A DNA stretch of 36,027 nt from Spirochaetes bacterium RBG_16_49_21 (GCA_001829495.1 MIBJ01000006.1:1-36027), one strand, 5' to 3'; shown: positions 24,134 through 33,358, counted from the first letter of the stretch. A program made the numbers and translations. The notes: generated by a model from the letters alone, not told the origin.

Positions 24134-24673
24134 ATGAAAAGGAATCGGACGCTGTCATATTTGTTATTCATGAGCATGATCATTGCATTTGTATCCTGCG
24201 TTACATCTGTGGAGAAGAAACTGGAATCGGAAAATCAGGAATTTTTAAAGGCCCCGTTTAACAAACTGGAAGACAAGGAGACCTTCAGGGTCACAATAGA
24301 TTCCGATAAATATATAGCCGTCCAGACTGATTACGAAGAAACCATCCAGCGCGAAAATGATCCGGGCGGCGACCGGTATATCTGCGATGAGATTAAAAAA
24401 TATGACAAGATCGATGAAGCCCGGGAGGGGATGTATCAGATTTTCTTATATCCTGACCGGGGAACATTGAAAAGGGTGAGGCCGTACAAGCCGCTGAACC
24501 TCATCGAGCTCGATAACCTTATTCTCGAAGATTTACAGCGATGGACTTTTAGATTTCCCCGGAACGTTATCCAGCCGAGCATGTTTTATATTAAATACCG
24601 CATCGTCCTGAGAAAGAGGCAGAGTGATGAACAGATTATTCAAGAAGTGCAGAAAAAGATGAGCACTGAATAA
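24134..24673 (+). CDS. Lipoprotein of unknown function
   Basis: The signal ends IIAFVSC, a lipobox. The mature part (about 155 residues) has no motif I know; RVTIDSDKYIAVQTDYEETIQ and IKYRIVLRKRQSDEQI are likely strands. Met4 at 24134 is preferred because AGAGGA is eight bases before it, whereas it directly abuts the ATG at 24125. It is the second gene of a pair with the 23396 secreted protein and converges with the giant coiled-coil gene at 24730. Confidence 0.65.
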   Translation: MKRNRTLSYLLFMSMIIAFVSCVTSVEKKLESENQEFLKAPFNKLEDKETFRVTIDSDKYIAVQTDYEETIQRENDPGGDRYICDEIKKYDKIDEAREGMYQIFLYPDRGTLKRVRPYKPLNLIELDNLILEDLQRWTFRFPRNVIQPSMFYIKYRIVLRKRQSDEQIIQEVQKKMSTE

Positions 24674-24729
24674 CCTCGGAGGGCATAAGAGAATGAGATG
24701 TGGATAATGGATAGTCTTTCAGCATGGTG

Positions 24730-27700
24730 CTATAACGAAGATGTATTAATAATAAACCGCACTGCATTTTCATCCATCAACAGCTTTTTCGAGATTTCAT
24801 CCGAGCTCCATCCTTTAGTGGAGAGCTCCCGCACCGTGCGGATGACATTTTCATTCAGGTTTTTCGCTGCGGCCGTATTCCCCTTAACCTGTTTCAGAAT
24901 CGGATTATTATTATCGACCGCCTGTATGAAGTCTGCAAATTGCCTCATCTTTTTGTCTGTCTCGGTAAAAAGCTCTTGAAGTCTTGAATCCGTGTTATTG
25001 AGCTCGTCCTGCAGCGTTTCAACTTTTTGGAACATGGCATAGATCTGTTTTATCCTTGACTCCATGTGCTCGGACAGGCCTTCCAACTCGCTGAATCTAT
25101 CCTTGACTTCTTTTATCTCCGATTCCCTTGTCTTGAGGATGATGGTGTTCTCCTCCACCTCATGCAGATGCTGATTCACTTTATCAACGCGCTTGTCCGC
25201 GCGCTCCACGATTTTCTGGAAGCTGTTGATTTTCCCTTCCATGGACTGTATCAAAATATCGGCCTTTGTAACGGAATCGAGATTCTTCTTAATGTCCTCT
25301 TCATAATCATGCAGCTCTCTGATCCGCGATTCCAGGCTCGCATAGCTTTCAACCAGGGCGTCGATCCGCAAGCTGACGGCGTCGATTTTTACAAACTGCT
25401 GTTGGCAATTGCCCGCTTTTTCGAGCGCATAATCGCTCATCTCCTGAAGTGCTTTGATCTCAGATTCAATATCCGCCAGTTTTTCCCTTTTGTTCTGATA
25501 TAACCGTATCTCGCGGTCATACTCCTTTGCAAGCTCTTTGACATAATCAATATCTGCGAAGAACTTCTCAAGATTTTGCGCTTCTTTCCGGGAATCCTCC
25601 AGCATCCGGTTCAGCCGTTCTATCGAGCCGTTCACTTCACCGGTCAGCGTTTCTGTCCGGGAAAAGATTTTGCTCTGTTCCTCGTAGTTTAGTACCTCGG
25701 ATTGAATGGTGAATAGCCGCTGTTCAATACCTGAAAATTCGTCTTTTATTTTCAGCATCTGGTTCTCGGACAGGGATTCCAGCTGATTTCCGAATTTTAG
25801 CAGCCGTTGCTCTATATCCTGCGCGCTTCTGCTGATTTCGTCTGTCTTGCTCTCTGCGGTATTCAAGAGCTTGTTTTCAAATCCCTGGAAATGCTCCTCG
25901 AAATTTTCGATACCTTTTTTTTGTTCCCGCTTCTGGGCTTCGACGTAGCTTTCATGCAGCTCCTCGAATTTGAGCAATTTTTGCTCTATATCCTGCGCGC
26001 TTCTGCTGATTCCAATTGTCTTGCCCTCCGCGGTATTCAGGAGCCTGTTTTCAAATTCGAGGAATTGTTCCTCGAATTTCTCGATATCTTTTTTGATCCC
26101 CTGTTTCTGAGCTTCAATATAACTTGCGATCTGATTCTCAAATTTTGGCAATTTTTGCTCTAAGTCCTGCGTGCTTCGGTTAATTTCGTCCGTCTTGCTT
26201 TTCGTTGTATTCAGGAGCCTGTTTTCAAATTCGAGGAATTGCCCCTGGAAATTCTCGATACCTTTCTTGATCTCCTGCTTTTGAGTTTCAATATAACTTG
26301 CGATCTGATTCTCAAATTTTGGCAATTTTTGCTCTATATCATGCGTGCTTCTGTTAATTGCATCTGTCTTGCTTTTCGTTGTAGTCAGGAGCTTGTTTTC
26401 AAATTCGAGGAATTGCCCCTGGAAATTCTCGATACCCTTCTTGATCTCCTGCTTCTGATCTTCACTATAGCTTGCGAGCTGATTCTCAAATTTCAGCAAT
26501 TTTTGCTCTATATCCTGTGTGCTTTTATTAATTTCATCAGTCTTGCCCACTGCGGTATTCAGGAGCTTGTTTTCAAATCCCCGGAAATGCTCATCTAAAT
26601 TTTCGAGATCCTTCCTGATTTCCTCCCTTTGAGCTTCAAGATAGCTTTCGAGCTGATTCTCGAATCTCAGCAATTTTTGCTCTATATCCTGCGCGCTTTT
26701 GTTAATTTCATCGGTCTTGCCCTCCGCGGTATTCAGGAGCCTGTTTTCAAATCCCTGGAAACGCTCTTCGAAATTTTCGAGATCCTGCTTGATCTCCTGC
26801 TTTTGATCTTCAGCATAGCTTTCGAGTTGATCCTCGAGTTTCAGCAATTTTTGCTCTATATCCTGCGTACTTCTGCTGATTTCATCGGTCTTGCTCTCCG
26901 CAATATTCAGGAGCCTGTTCTCAAATCCCTGGAAACGCTCCTCGAAATTCTCGATGTCCTTCTTGATTTCCTCCCTTTGAGCTTCAACATGGCTTTCTCT
27001 CTGGTCTTCGAATTTGAGCAATTTTTGTTCTATATCCTGCGCGCTTCTGCTGATTTCACTCATTTTGCTCTCCGCGGTATTCATGAGCCTGTTTTCAAAT
27101 TCCTGGAATCGTTCATCGAAATTCTCGATATTTTTCTTGATTTCCTCAGCTTCTCGGCGCGTGGCATGCACAATCTCATCTCTTTTGGAAATGGCGTGAA
27201 TGCTCAAGTTGTCCAGCTCATTTCGCACTTTATCAACCTCGATCTCGAATGTTTTAATCAATTTGGATTTCGATTCATTGACTGTGGTTTCAACCGAATT
27301 GAGCTTATCGTAGAGTTTATCAATGGACTGATTTATCCCACTCTCCACATCTGAGGTCTTTTCTTTGATATTTGAAAAAATCTTGCTCTCGAGGTCGGCA
27401 AAATTTACTTTTAGCATCTCGACCTGATTCTGCAGAGTGGAAGAGCCCTCAATGGATTTTACCAGGCCGTCGGCCTTTATCTTAAAATTCTGCAACAATA
27501 TCTCCCCCGTGTCGGTAAGCCTCTGCTCCATATCGGCGAGGGAGCGTTCAAAATTTTCGGTCAGATCCATGACCTTTTGGCGGCTTGAATTGAAAATACT
27601 CTCCTCTTTATTTTCAAGAGCTTCGCTCAGTTTGTTTATCTGATTGGTAAATTCCACGGTTATTTCCTTGGATTTTTCCTTCAGCCGGTTGTTGAAATTC

Positions 27701-28155
27701 TGGAGTATATCGGCGCTCTCGCTCCTCAGGGTTTTAATGCTCTCTTTTACATATGTGGTATTATGCGATAATTCAAGGAAGCTTTCTTTCGCTCCGGCAA
27801 TGAATTCAATCTGCTGGTTAACATCACGCGCCGATTGCGATATGATTTTGATATCCTCTTCAACTTTTTGAAGATTCGTTTTTTCGATGTCAAGGCCGCG
27901 TAGCCTGCTCTCAATCTCCCTGACGGATCCGGAGATGTTTTTTGCAAGCGTGTCGGATTTTTTAATTAAAATATCCATCTCAATCGTTGCATCATTGAAC
28001 CGTCTGTTTTCTGTTTCCGCCATTTTTTTGAACTCGTCAAATAAACGCGACGAATATCTCCGCAGTTTCGCCATTTTGAGGTTTGTCCGGTCCAACTTTC
28101 TGAAAAGAATGAGCATAAGAAGACAAACCACTAAAGTTATGATATTATAAATCAT
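24730..28155 (-). CDS. Giant membrane-anchored coiled-coil protein (SpiroCoCo-type)
   Basis: The protein has 1141 residues. One membrane helix (about 5-18) is followed by a nearly unbroken coiled coil. Residues 354-817 are eight tandem 58-residue units, each starting ENRLLNTAESKTDEI-like and ending in ...ENFEERFQGF; the eighth is degenerate. A 58-residue unit is not a whole number of heptads, which suggests mixed heptad and hendecad stutters. The last 45 residues (ENVIRTVRELSTKGWSSDEI...) look like a helix-turn-helix. The architecture matches the spirochaete 'SpiroCoCo' coiled-coil family. A structural role along the membrane, near cell shape or periplasmic flagella, is speculative. The start has CGGAG upstream. 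Confidence 0.8.
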   Translation of the reverse strand: MIYNIITLVVCLLMLILFRKLDRTNLKMAKLRRYSSRLFDEFKKMAETENRRFNDATIEMDILIKKSDTLAKNISGSVREIESRLRGLDIEKTNLQKVEEDIKIISQSARDVNQQIEFIAGAKESFLELSHNTTYVKESIKTLRSESADILQNFNNRLKEKSKEITVEFTNQINKLSEALENKEESIFNSSRQKVMDLTENFERSLADMEQRLTDTGEILLQNFKIKADGLVKSIEGSSTLQNQVEMLKVNFADLESKIFSNIKEKTSDVESGINQSIDKLYDKLNSVETTVNESKSKLIKTFEIEVDKVRNELDNLSIHAISKRDEIVHATRREAEEIKKNIENFDERFQEFENRLMNTAESKMSEISRSAQDIEQKLLKFEDQRESHVEAQREEIKKDIENFEERFQGFENRLLNIAESKTDEISRSTQDIEQKLLKLEDQLESYAEDQKQEIKQDLENFEERFQGFENRLLNTAEGKTDEINKSAQDIEQKLLRFENQLESYLEAQREEIRKDLENLDEHFRGFENKLLNTAVGKTDEINKSTQDIEQKLLKFENQLASYSEDQKQEIKKGIENFQGQFLEFENKLLTTTKSKTDAINRSTHDIEQKLPKFENQIASYIETQKQEIKKGIENFQGQFLEFENRLLNTTKSKTDEINRSTQDLEQKLPKFENQIASYIEAQKQGIKKDIEKFEEQFLEFENRLLNTAEGKTIGISRSAQDIEQKLLKFEELHESYVEAQKREQKKGIENFEEHFQGFENKLLNTAESKTDEISRSAQDIEQRLLKFGNQLESLSENQMLKIKDEFSGIEQRLFTIQSEVLNYEEQSKIFSRTETLTGEVNGSIERLNRMLEDSRKEAQNLEKFFADIDYVKELAKEYDREIRLYQNKREKLADIESEIKALQEMSDYALEKAGNCQQQFVKIDAVSLRIDALVESYASLESRIRELHDYEEDIKKNLDSVTKADILIQSMEGKINSFQKIVERADKRVDKVNQHLHEVEENTIILKTRESEIKEVKDRFSELEGLSEHMESRIKQIYAMFQKVETLQDELNNTDSRLQELFTETDKKMRQFADFIQAVDNNNPILKQVKGNTAAAKNLNENVIRTVRELSTKGWSSDEISKKLLMDENAVRFIINTSSL
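25705..27096. repeat. 174-bp tandem repeats, about eight copies, inside the coiled-coil gene
   Basis: The eight coding units of 58 codons give a 174-bp period. Copies near 26206-26560 are closest to each other (shared TTGCGATCTGATTCTCAAAT-type stretches), which points to recent duplication or gene conversion. Confidence 0.9.
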
Positions 28156-28198
28156 GATAATAACTCCGATTTATTCAACGTGAACGGGCCGGTTTAAA

Positions 28199-28226
28199 AA
28201 AATATACACTGCGCTAATTTTGTCAA
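28199..28226 (-). promoter_or_regulatory. Promoter of the giant coiled-coil gene
   Basis: On the minus strand TTGACA (28226-28221), 16 nt and TATTTT (28204-28199) lie about 45 bp before the start codon. Confidence 0.5.
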
Positions 28227-28266
28227 TCCAAATTTTATGTCACATAAGATGTTTCAGATTTTTATT

Positions 28267-28296
28267 ATTGACAAAAACCGGTTCTTTCTAAAATAG
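28267..28296 (+). promoter_or_regulatory. Promoter of the rpmH-rnpA-yidD run
   Basis: TTGACA (28268-28273) precedes TAAAAT (28289-28294) with 15 nt, or overlapping TATTGA gives 17 nt spacing. A short hairpin AAAATAGT/ACTATTTT follows. No DnaA box was seen in 28156-28422. Confidence 0.5.
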
Positions 28297-28422
28297 TAGT
28301 CGCACTATTTTTTGGCATAATTCAAAAAAATATGACGGATTTGATGCGAGCCGGGAATAGCGCATCAGCTTGTGCATATGGAGAAGGAAATTGTACTGAA
28401 GTTAGAATGAGAGGTGATTCAT

Positions 28423-28581
28423 ATGAAAAGAACATTCCAGCCAAGCAGAACAAAAAGGTACAAAAAGCATGGATTCCGCATGCGAATGAGCACCATTGAG
28501 GGGAGAAAGGTGTTGAGTAGAAGAAGAAAGAAAGGAAGGTATAGATTAACAGTTTCAGACGAAAGGAGATTGCCAAAATAA
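28423..28581 (+). CDS. rpmH: Large ribosomal subunit protein bL34
   Basis: This short gene has 52 residues and begins [18 protein letters not shown], the invariant bL34 start. It continues [21 protein letters not shown] and ends in a slightly extended tail (VSDERRLPK) compared with the usual 44-46 residues. A GAGAGGTGA ribosome site sits just upstream. bL34 is a small basic 50S protein. rnpA starts 10 bp after the stop, the standard arrangement. Confidence 0.97.
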   Translation: MKRTFQPSRTKRYKKHGFRMRMSTIEGRKVLSRRRKKGRYRLTVSDERRLPK

Positions 28582-28591
28582 TTTTATTATC

Positions 28592-28999
28592 GTGAGAAGA
28601 ATATATTCTTTAAAAGGAAGGAATTTATTTCGAGAGGTTTATCAAAAGGGCAGGAAATTACAGGATTCAGGTATTCGGGTATTTATTTTTAAATGTCGCA
28701 GCGATAATCATGTAAAACCTGATATGCGGAAACAGATATCACCCAGGATAGAAAATGTTAAGCTTGCAGTTATACTGGCGAAATCATTTGGTAAAGCAAA
28801 TACCAGGAACAAAGCGAAAAGGAGAATTCGAGCGATCTGCTCAGAGCTTATTAATCATCTTAAAAACGGGTTTTGCATTATAATCAAAGTTGATGCTGAT
28901 TTTAAGAATTTACAGTTTATAGAAATAAAGAGCATAATAAGGGCATTATTCATGAAAGCGGGACTAATAAAACGTGATGCGGATACAGGCGCTCAGTAA
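28592..28999 (+). CDS. rnpA: Ribonuclease P protein component
   Basis: RnpA binds the RNase P RNA for maturation of tRNA 5' ends. The family signature is KANTRNKAKRRIR (the RNR motif) at about 69-82, with YSLKGRNLFREVYQKGRKL at the N-terminus. At 135 residues it is slightly longer than usual. The start is GTG at 28592, without a strong ribosome site, so it is probably coupled to rpmH. Its 3' end overlaps yidD by about 25 bp. Confidence 0.93.
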   Translation: MRRIYSLKGRNLFREVYQKGRKLQDSGIRVFIFKCRSDNHVKPDMRKQISPRIENVKLAVILAKSFGKANTRNKAKRRIRAICSELINHLKNGFCIIIKVDADFKNLQFIEIKSIIRALFMKAGLIKRDADTGAQ

Positions 29000-29246
29000 G
29001 CTGATAAATTCTCTGGGCACGAAAATCATAATTCTAATAATCACCGTCTATCGGATGATCATATCTCCGATTCTACCTCCATCCTGTCGATTTTATCCAT
29101 CCTGCTCCGTGTATGCAATCGAGGCATTTCGAAAGCACGGCTTCATGAGGGGTTTCTATCTGGCGGCACTAAGAATTATCAGGTGTAATCCTTTCAATAG
29201 AGGAGGCTTCGATCCCGTGCCTGATAACTTCCGCTTTTTTAGCTGA
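28974..29246 (+). CDS. yidD: Membrane protein insertion efficiency factor YidD
   Basis: YidD helps YidC-dependent membrane insertion. The signature is complete: VYRMIISPILPPSCRFYPSCSVYAIEAFRKHG followed by RIIRCNPFNRGGFDPVP, with the paired cysteines. Ninety residues from GTG 28974, or one less from ATG 28977. It overlaps the end of rnpA in another frame, a common compact arrangement in this cluster. Confidence 0.95.
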   Translation: MMRIQALSKLINSLGTKIIILIITVYRMIISPILPPSCRFYPSCSVYAIEAFRKHGFMRGFYLAALRIIRCNPFNRGGFDPVPDNFRFFS

Positions 29247-29323
29247 GATTCTTTCCTTATCCTTCGGCTCACGCTGAGCGTTGAACTAATTTAAGAACAA
29301 TTCTTTACACGGGCATATTAAGG

Positions 29324-29354
29324 CGCGGAATTCTGATTCCGCGACAAGTCTATT
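29324..29354. repeat. Hairpin plus ACAAGTCTATT repeat end before yidC
   Basis: CGCGGAAT (29324-29331) pairs with ATTCCGCG (29336-29343). The following GCGACAAGTCTATT matches the 14644-14657 end of the foldback element at 13 of 14 bases, so this may be a fragment of that repeat family. The gap 29247-29382 shows nothing else. Confidence 0.55.
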
Positions 29355-29382
29355 GAGTTTTAACGTAAGAGGAACGGTAAAA

Positions 29383-31041
29383 ATGGATAAAAAAACTGTA
29401 ATAGCAATAGCATTAATAACCATTGCCTGGGTCGGCTACTTCATATTGACCAAGCAGGAATATTCTGCTAAAAAGCCGGCCGAGGTGCGGAAGGAGGAAC
29501 CGGCCGGGAAGGAAGAGGCTGGAAAGTCAAAACAGGGAGAGGAGATCAAGGTGGAAGCCGCCGGTGCAGCCGGCAGGGAAGAGATTATTACCGTAAAAAC
29601 AAAAAAGTTTTTCTTTACCCTTTCCAGCAGGGGTGCATCGATAACCGGCGCACAATATATACCGAGGGATATCGATCTTATTATAAGGAAAAACCCATAC
29701 AACGCAAAGGGAGCGTTTGATTTTTCCGTCCGCTTTGATGAGGATGAATTCCTCCAGGGGACGCCCCTTGATGCGGTGCTCTGGAAGAACAGGAAGGAAG
29801 GGAATAACCGGATAATTTTTTCTGCTGACGCAAAAATCAATGGATCGCCGGTAAGGATTGAGAAGGCCTATACCTTCTCCGATGACGGTTACAGCTTTAA
29901 GATTGCCTATCGGTTTATAAATACGGGGTGGAAACACCTCGCCTTCAATGATAACACGCTCATCATATCCCCCGGGGAAATGCTGGGACCGGCGCTCGAT
30001 TTCCAAAACACCTATAACCGGCTGGCCGGCATCTATTCGCTGAATGGCGATTTTAAGCAATCGGCGAAAGGGGACGGCGGTTTTTTACCGGGGTGCGGTT
30101 CATCATCAAATGGCAGGCCGCTTAAGAAGGAAACCGGCACCATAAATTGGATCGGCATCATGAGCCGGTATTTTCTGATCATCATGATACCGGAAGAGTT
30201 CACCGGAATCGCGGCAATTGAAGATAACAGAAAGGACAGCGGATTTCGTACCGGGATAGCGGTACCGATAAAAAGGCTGGAGCCGGGGAAGGATATTACA
30301 AAATCATTTACGGTGTATCTCGGAGAGAAGGACAAGCAGCACCTCGCGTCGGTTAACAAGTCGATCATCGATGCCGCCGATGTCAGCAAGATCATCGAGC
30401 CGATCCGGAATTTTGTGATATGGTGTCTGCTCGCCATCAATAAATATATCGGCAACCTCGGCTGGTCGCTGGTTCTATTTTCACTGCTGTCGAAAATCGT
30501 TTTCATGCCGCTCACCATCAAATCCAACGAATCAATGAAAAAGATGCAGCAGCTGACGCCGAAATTGAACGAAATAAAAGCCAAATACAAGGACAAGCCG
30601 GATCTTATGCAGAAGGAGATGATGAAGCTCTACCGGGAGAACAAGGTGAATCCTATGGGCGGCTGTTTCCCTCTCCTGCTCCAGATGCCGTTTTTCTTCG
30701 CCCTGTACAGCGCGCTTATAAACTCGATCGATCTATGGAATGCCCCGTTTATTTTCTGGATGAAAGACCTTTCAATGCCTGATACGGTAGCGACTGTCGC
30801 AGGGTTCAGTCTGAACATCCTTCCGATCATCATGACCGGAACGACATTTCTGCAACAGAAGCTGTCGACCGTGGAGGCCGCGGGACAGCAGAAGGCTCTG
30901 ATGATGATCATGCCGCTGATGTTTATATTCATATTCTGGAACATGCCCTCGGGATTGGTGCTCTATTGGGCTTTACAGAATGTCTTTCAGATCATGCATC
31001 AATTGTTTATAAATTACCGGGCGAAGGCGAAGAAGGGCTGA
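29383..31041 (+). CDS. yidC: Membrane protein insertase YidC
   Basis: YidC inserts and folds membrane proteins. An N-terminal helix (about 3-22), a Lys/Glu-rich linker and a large periplasmic beta domain (about 70-330) show the Gram-negative form. The insertase core follows, with NLGWSLVLFSLLSKIVFMPLT, the cytoplasmic KSNESMKKMQQLTPKLNEIK hairpin, NPMGGCFPLLLQMPFFFALY and the C-terminal QQKALMMIMPLMF and SGLVLYWALQNVFQI. The ATG at 29383 is preferred over 29353 because GAGGAA precedes it. It lies between yidD and jag, as in many bacteria. Confidence 0.96.
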   Translation: MDKKTVIAIALITIAWVGYFILTKQEYSAKKPAEVRKEEPAGKEEAGKSKQGEEIKVEAAGAAGREEIITVKTKKFFFTLSSRGASITGAQYIPRDIDLIIRKNPYNAKGAFDFSVRFDEDEFLQGTPLDAVLWKNRKEGNNRIIFSADAKINGSPVRIEKAYTFSDDGYSFKIAYRFINTGWKHLAFNDNTLIISPGEMLGPALDFQNTYNRLAGIYSLNGDFKQSAKGDGGFLPGCGSSSNGRPLKKETGTINWIGIMSRYFLIIMIPEEFTGIAAIEDNRKDSGFRTGIAVPIKRLEPGKDITKSFTVYLGEKDKQHLASVNKSIIDAADVSKIIEPIRNFVIWCLLAINKYIGNLGWSLVLFSLLSKIVFMPLTIKSNESMKKMQQLTPKLNEIKAKYKDKPDLMQKEMMKLYRENKVNPMGGCFPLLLQMPFFFALYSALINSIDLWNAPFIFWMKDLSMPDTVATVAGFSLNILPIIMTGTTFLQQKLSTVEAAGQQKALMMIMPLMFIFIFWNMPSGLVLYWALQNVFQIMHQLFINYRAKAKKG

Positions 31042-31141
31042 TGCGAAAAATTTTCCCTGCTGATGGAACAAGGGAGGAAAGTAAAAGAATACTGTAACGT
31101 GCAAATTCGATGATTATACATATAATATGAGGAGGCGCATT

Positions 31142-31780
31142 ATGAAGGTCATAGAAGTGGAAGGAAGAACGGTCGATGATGCGACAAAAAAGGCTTTAGC
31201 TGAGCTGGGCATCGCTAATTCCTCAAAGATCAATATTGAAGTAATCGATGAAGGCAAGAGCGGCATATTCGGGTTCGGCGTCTCACGGCCTGCTAAAATC
31301 AGGCTCTTTTACAATACCGAATCCAAGGATATAGGCGATACGATCAAGGAAGTAATTCCCAATATCATCAACAAGATGGGAATTGAATGCAGGATTACGG
31401 ATATTAAAGAAGGTGAGTCGAAAGTCTATATTGAGCTTGAGAGTAAAAACAATTCAGGGTTGATAATCGGGAGACAGGGAAAGACCCTCGAGGCGCTGCA
31501 GTTTATGGTAAACCTGATCGTGAACCATAAAACCGGGAGCGACAAAAAGATTATCCTGGACATCGAGTCATACCGGGCCAAGAGGGAGCGGGCCCTTCGA
31601 AAGATGTCCAAAGACATCGCTTTTAAGGTTGTTAAGACCGGCAAACCCTGGACGCTTGAGCCGATGAACCCCTTTGAACGGAGGCTGATCCATCTGACGC
31701 TCCAGAACGATTCCCGGGTGACTACGAAAAGCGAAGGTCAGGGCATTTACCGGAAGGTAACCATTCTGCCCAAACAGTAA
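31142..31780 (+). CDS. jag: RNA-binding protein Jag/KhpB (Jag_N, KH, R3H)
   Basis: Three domains in order: Jag_N (1-50, VIEVEGRTVDDATKKAL, GKSGIFGFG), a KH domain (about 75-145, with LIIGRQGKTLEALQFMVN) and R3H (about 150-212, MNPFERRLIHLTLQ, SEGQGIYRKVTI). The ATG at 31142 has GAGGAGG upstream; the longer frame from 31127 starts in the ribosome site. KhpB-type proteins bind many RNAs and affect cell shape and division in some bacteria. It follows yidC by 100 bp and precedes mnmE by 6 bp. Confidence 0.94.
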   Translation: MKVIEVEGRTVDDATKKALAELGIANSSKINIEVIDEGKSGIFGFGVSRPAKIRLFYNTESKDIGDTIKEVIPNIINKMGIECRITDIKEGESKVYIELESKNNSGLIIGRQGKTLEALQFMVNLIVNHKTGSDKKIILDIESYRAKRERALRKMSKDIAFKVVKTGKPWTLEPMNPFERRLIHLTLQNDSRVTTKSEGQGIYRKVTILPKQ

Positions 31781-31786
31781 CCATGT

Positions 31787-33142
31787 ATGCTGAATGATAC
31801 GATCTGTGCCCCCTCGACTCCGCCCGTTCATTCTTCCATCGCCGTAATAAGGATCAGCGGCGCTGATACCCTGCGAGCCCTTAACTCCATCTTCCATTCC
31901 CGGGTTGACATTAAGCCGCGATACGCCCTGTACCGGAGCATTATCCATGAGGGTGATCCGGTCGATGATGTTATCGTCATATTCTACCGGTCTCCCCGAA
32001 GCTATACGGGAGAGGACATGGCCGAGATATTCTGCCACGGCAATCCGATGATCGTGCAGAAGATCATGATACTCTTACACGGCCTCGGCATCAGGATGGC
32101 ACAGCCGGGGGAATTTACCCGGCGGGCGTTCATGAACGGCAAGCTCGACCTCACCGAGGCCGAGGCGATAAACCATATAGTGCGTGCGCGGAGCGAATGG
32201 GAGATCCAAACGTCCCTGAAACAGATGCACGGGTCGTTAAAACAGGCCATACACCGGATCCGGACCAGGGTAATCGAATTCAGGGCGGATATCGAGGCGG
32301 GGATCGATTTTTCCGAGGAGGAGATCGATGTTTTACCTCAAGAACAGGCCCTGCAGGCAGCGGGCGATATCCATGAATTGATTGCGGATCTTCTCGCCCG
32401 GTGCAGGACCGGCGGACAATTGAGCCAGGGGATCGATGTGGCCATTGTCGGAAGGCCGAATGTCGGAAAATCCAGCATATTGAACCTGCTCTTAAACCAG
32501 GAGCGGGCGATTGTTTCCAGCATTCCCGGAACCACCAGGGATATTATACGGGAGCCTTTTCAGGTGAACGGTATGCATGTCAATCTGAACGATACCGCCG
32601 GAATAGATACGCCGGGAGACGAGATCGAGTCGATCGGAATAAGCCTGAGCTTGCAAAAAATTGAATCGTCTCCGTTTATCATCCTGGTCCTTGATGCAAC
32701 CGGGGGGTTACGCGCAGCCGATCTAAGCATTTTGGATAAGATCCGTAATAAGAAAAAAATTATTCTTATAAATAAAGTCGATATCGCCGCTCCGGATGAG
32801 ATAGACCGGCTGCGGGGGGAGATCAGGGAAAAAACGACACTCTTTTCCGCCAAAACCGGCGAAGGTTTGAATGATCTTAAAGACGCGATTTCAAAGCTCA
32901 TTAAGAATGAATTTATCGAGATTGATAACTCCTTCATCGCGAATGTGAGGATCGTTGATCTTCTTGAACAGTCTGTGCGGAATATCGCGGCGGTCGGCGA
33001 ACTTATCGCCCGGCAGGAGCCGAATGAAATTATAGCTTTTGAACTGCAATCCCTCCTCGATTCACTCTCGGAAATCACCGGAGAGATCACGCCCGAGGAC
33101 ATACTCGATTCCATATTCAGCAGATTCTGTATAGGCAAATAG
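31787..33142 (+). CDS. mnmE: tRNA modification GTPase MnmE (TrmE)
   Basis: MnmE works with MnmG to modify the wobble uridine (cmnm5U34) of several tRNAs. The N-terminal folate-binding domain begins DTICAPSTPPVHSSIAVIRISG. The G domain shows GRPNVGKSS (222-230), IPGTTRD (246-252), DTAG (269-272) and NKVD (329-332), and the C-terminus ends with the catalytic CIGK (448-451). Length is standard (451). Its start is 6 bp after jag. No mnmG lies in the window. Confidence 0.97.
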   Translation: MLNDTICAPSTPPVHSSIAVIRISGADTLRALNSIFHSRVDIKPRYALYRSIIHEGDPVDDVIVIFYRSPRSYTGEDMAEIFCHGNPMIVQKIMILLHGLGIRMAQPGEFTRRAFMNGKLDLTEAEAINHIVRARSEWEIQTSLKQMHGSLKQAIHRIRTRVIEFRADIEAGIDFSEEEIDVLPQEQALQAAGDIHELIADLLARCRTGGQLSQGIDVAIVGRPNVGKSSILNLLLNQERAIVSSIPGTTRDIIREPFQVNGMHVNLNDTAGIDTPGDEIESIGISLSLQKIESSPFIILVLDATGGLRAADLSILDKIRNKKKIILINKVDIAAPDEIDRLRGEIREKTTLFSAKTGEGLNDLKDAISKLIKNEFIEIDNSFIANVRIVDLLEQSVRNIAAVGELIARQEPNEIIAFELQSLLDSLSEITGEITPEDILDSIFSRFCIGK

Positions 33143-33358
33143 AACCACACTGTCAGGCATTAAGACATTTCCAAATATTGAACCGGCCATCCGTTTTATT
33201 TTTGTGGAACTTCTAAATGTGTGTATTGTGCGCCTTGGGCGCGCGAGAGGGTATGAATTATTTTTCGGGTAAAACTGAGGCACGCGACACATACATTTAA
33301 TATTTTTCTTTGTATTGAAAAGCTATTAAAAATTTAGTAGATTAATAATGCAATGTCA

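Noticed and set aside
25705..27096. CRISPR-like or other non-coding array
   Set aside because: The 174-bp periodicity keeps one long open frame and encodes coiled-coil units; there are no spacers and no short fixed repeats.
25807..27354. Several long plus-strand open frames opposite the coiled-coil gene
   Set aside because: They are antisense images of the repeats, with Leu/Phe-rich low-complexity products and no ribosome sites.
28156..28422. Replication origin beside rpmH
   Set aside because: No TTATCCACA-type boxes were found; the region only supports two divergent promoters.
28322..28576. 84-codon minus-strand frame opposite rpmH
   Set aside because: It is antisense to the bL34 gene, which is certain from its sequence.
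33230..33242. Terminator after mnmE
   Set aside because: The stem is only 5 bp and has no T-run, so termination there is not supported.
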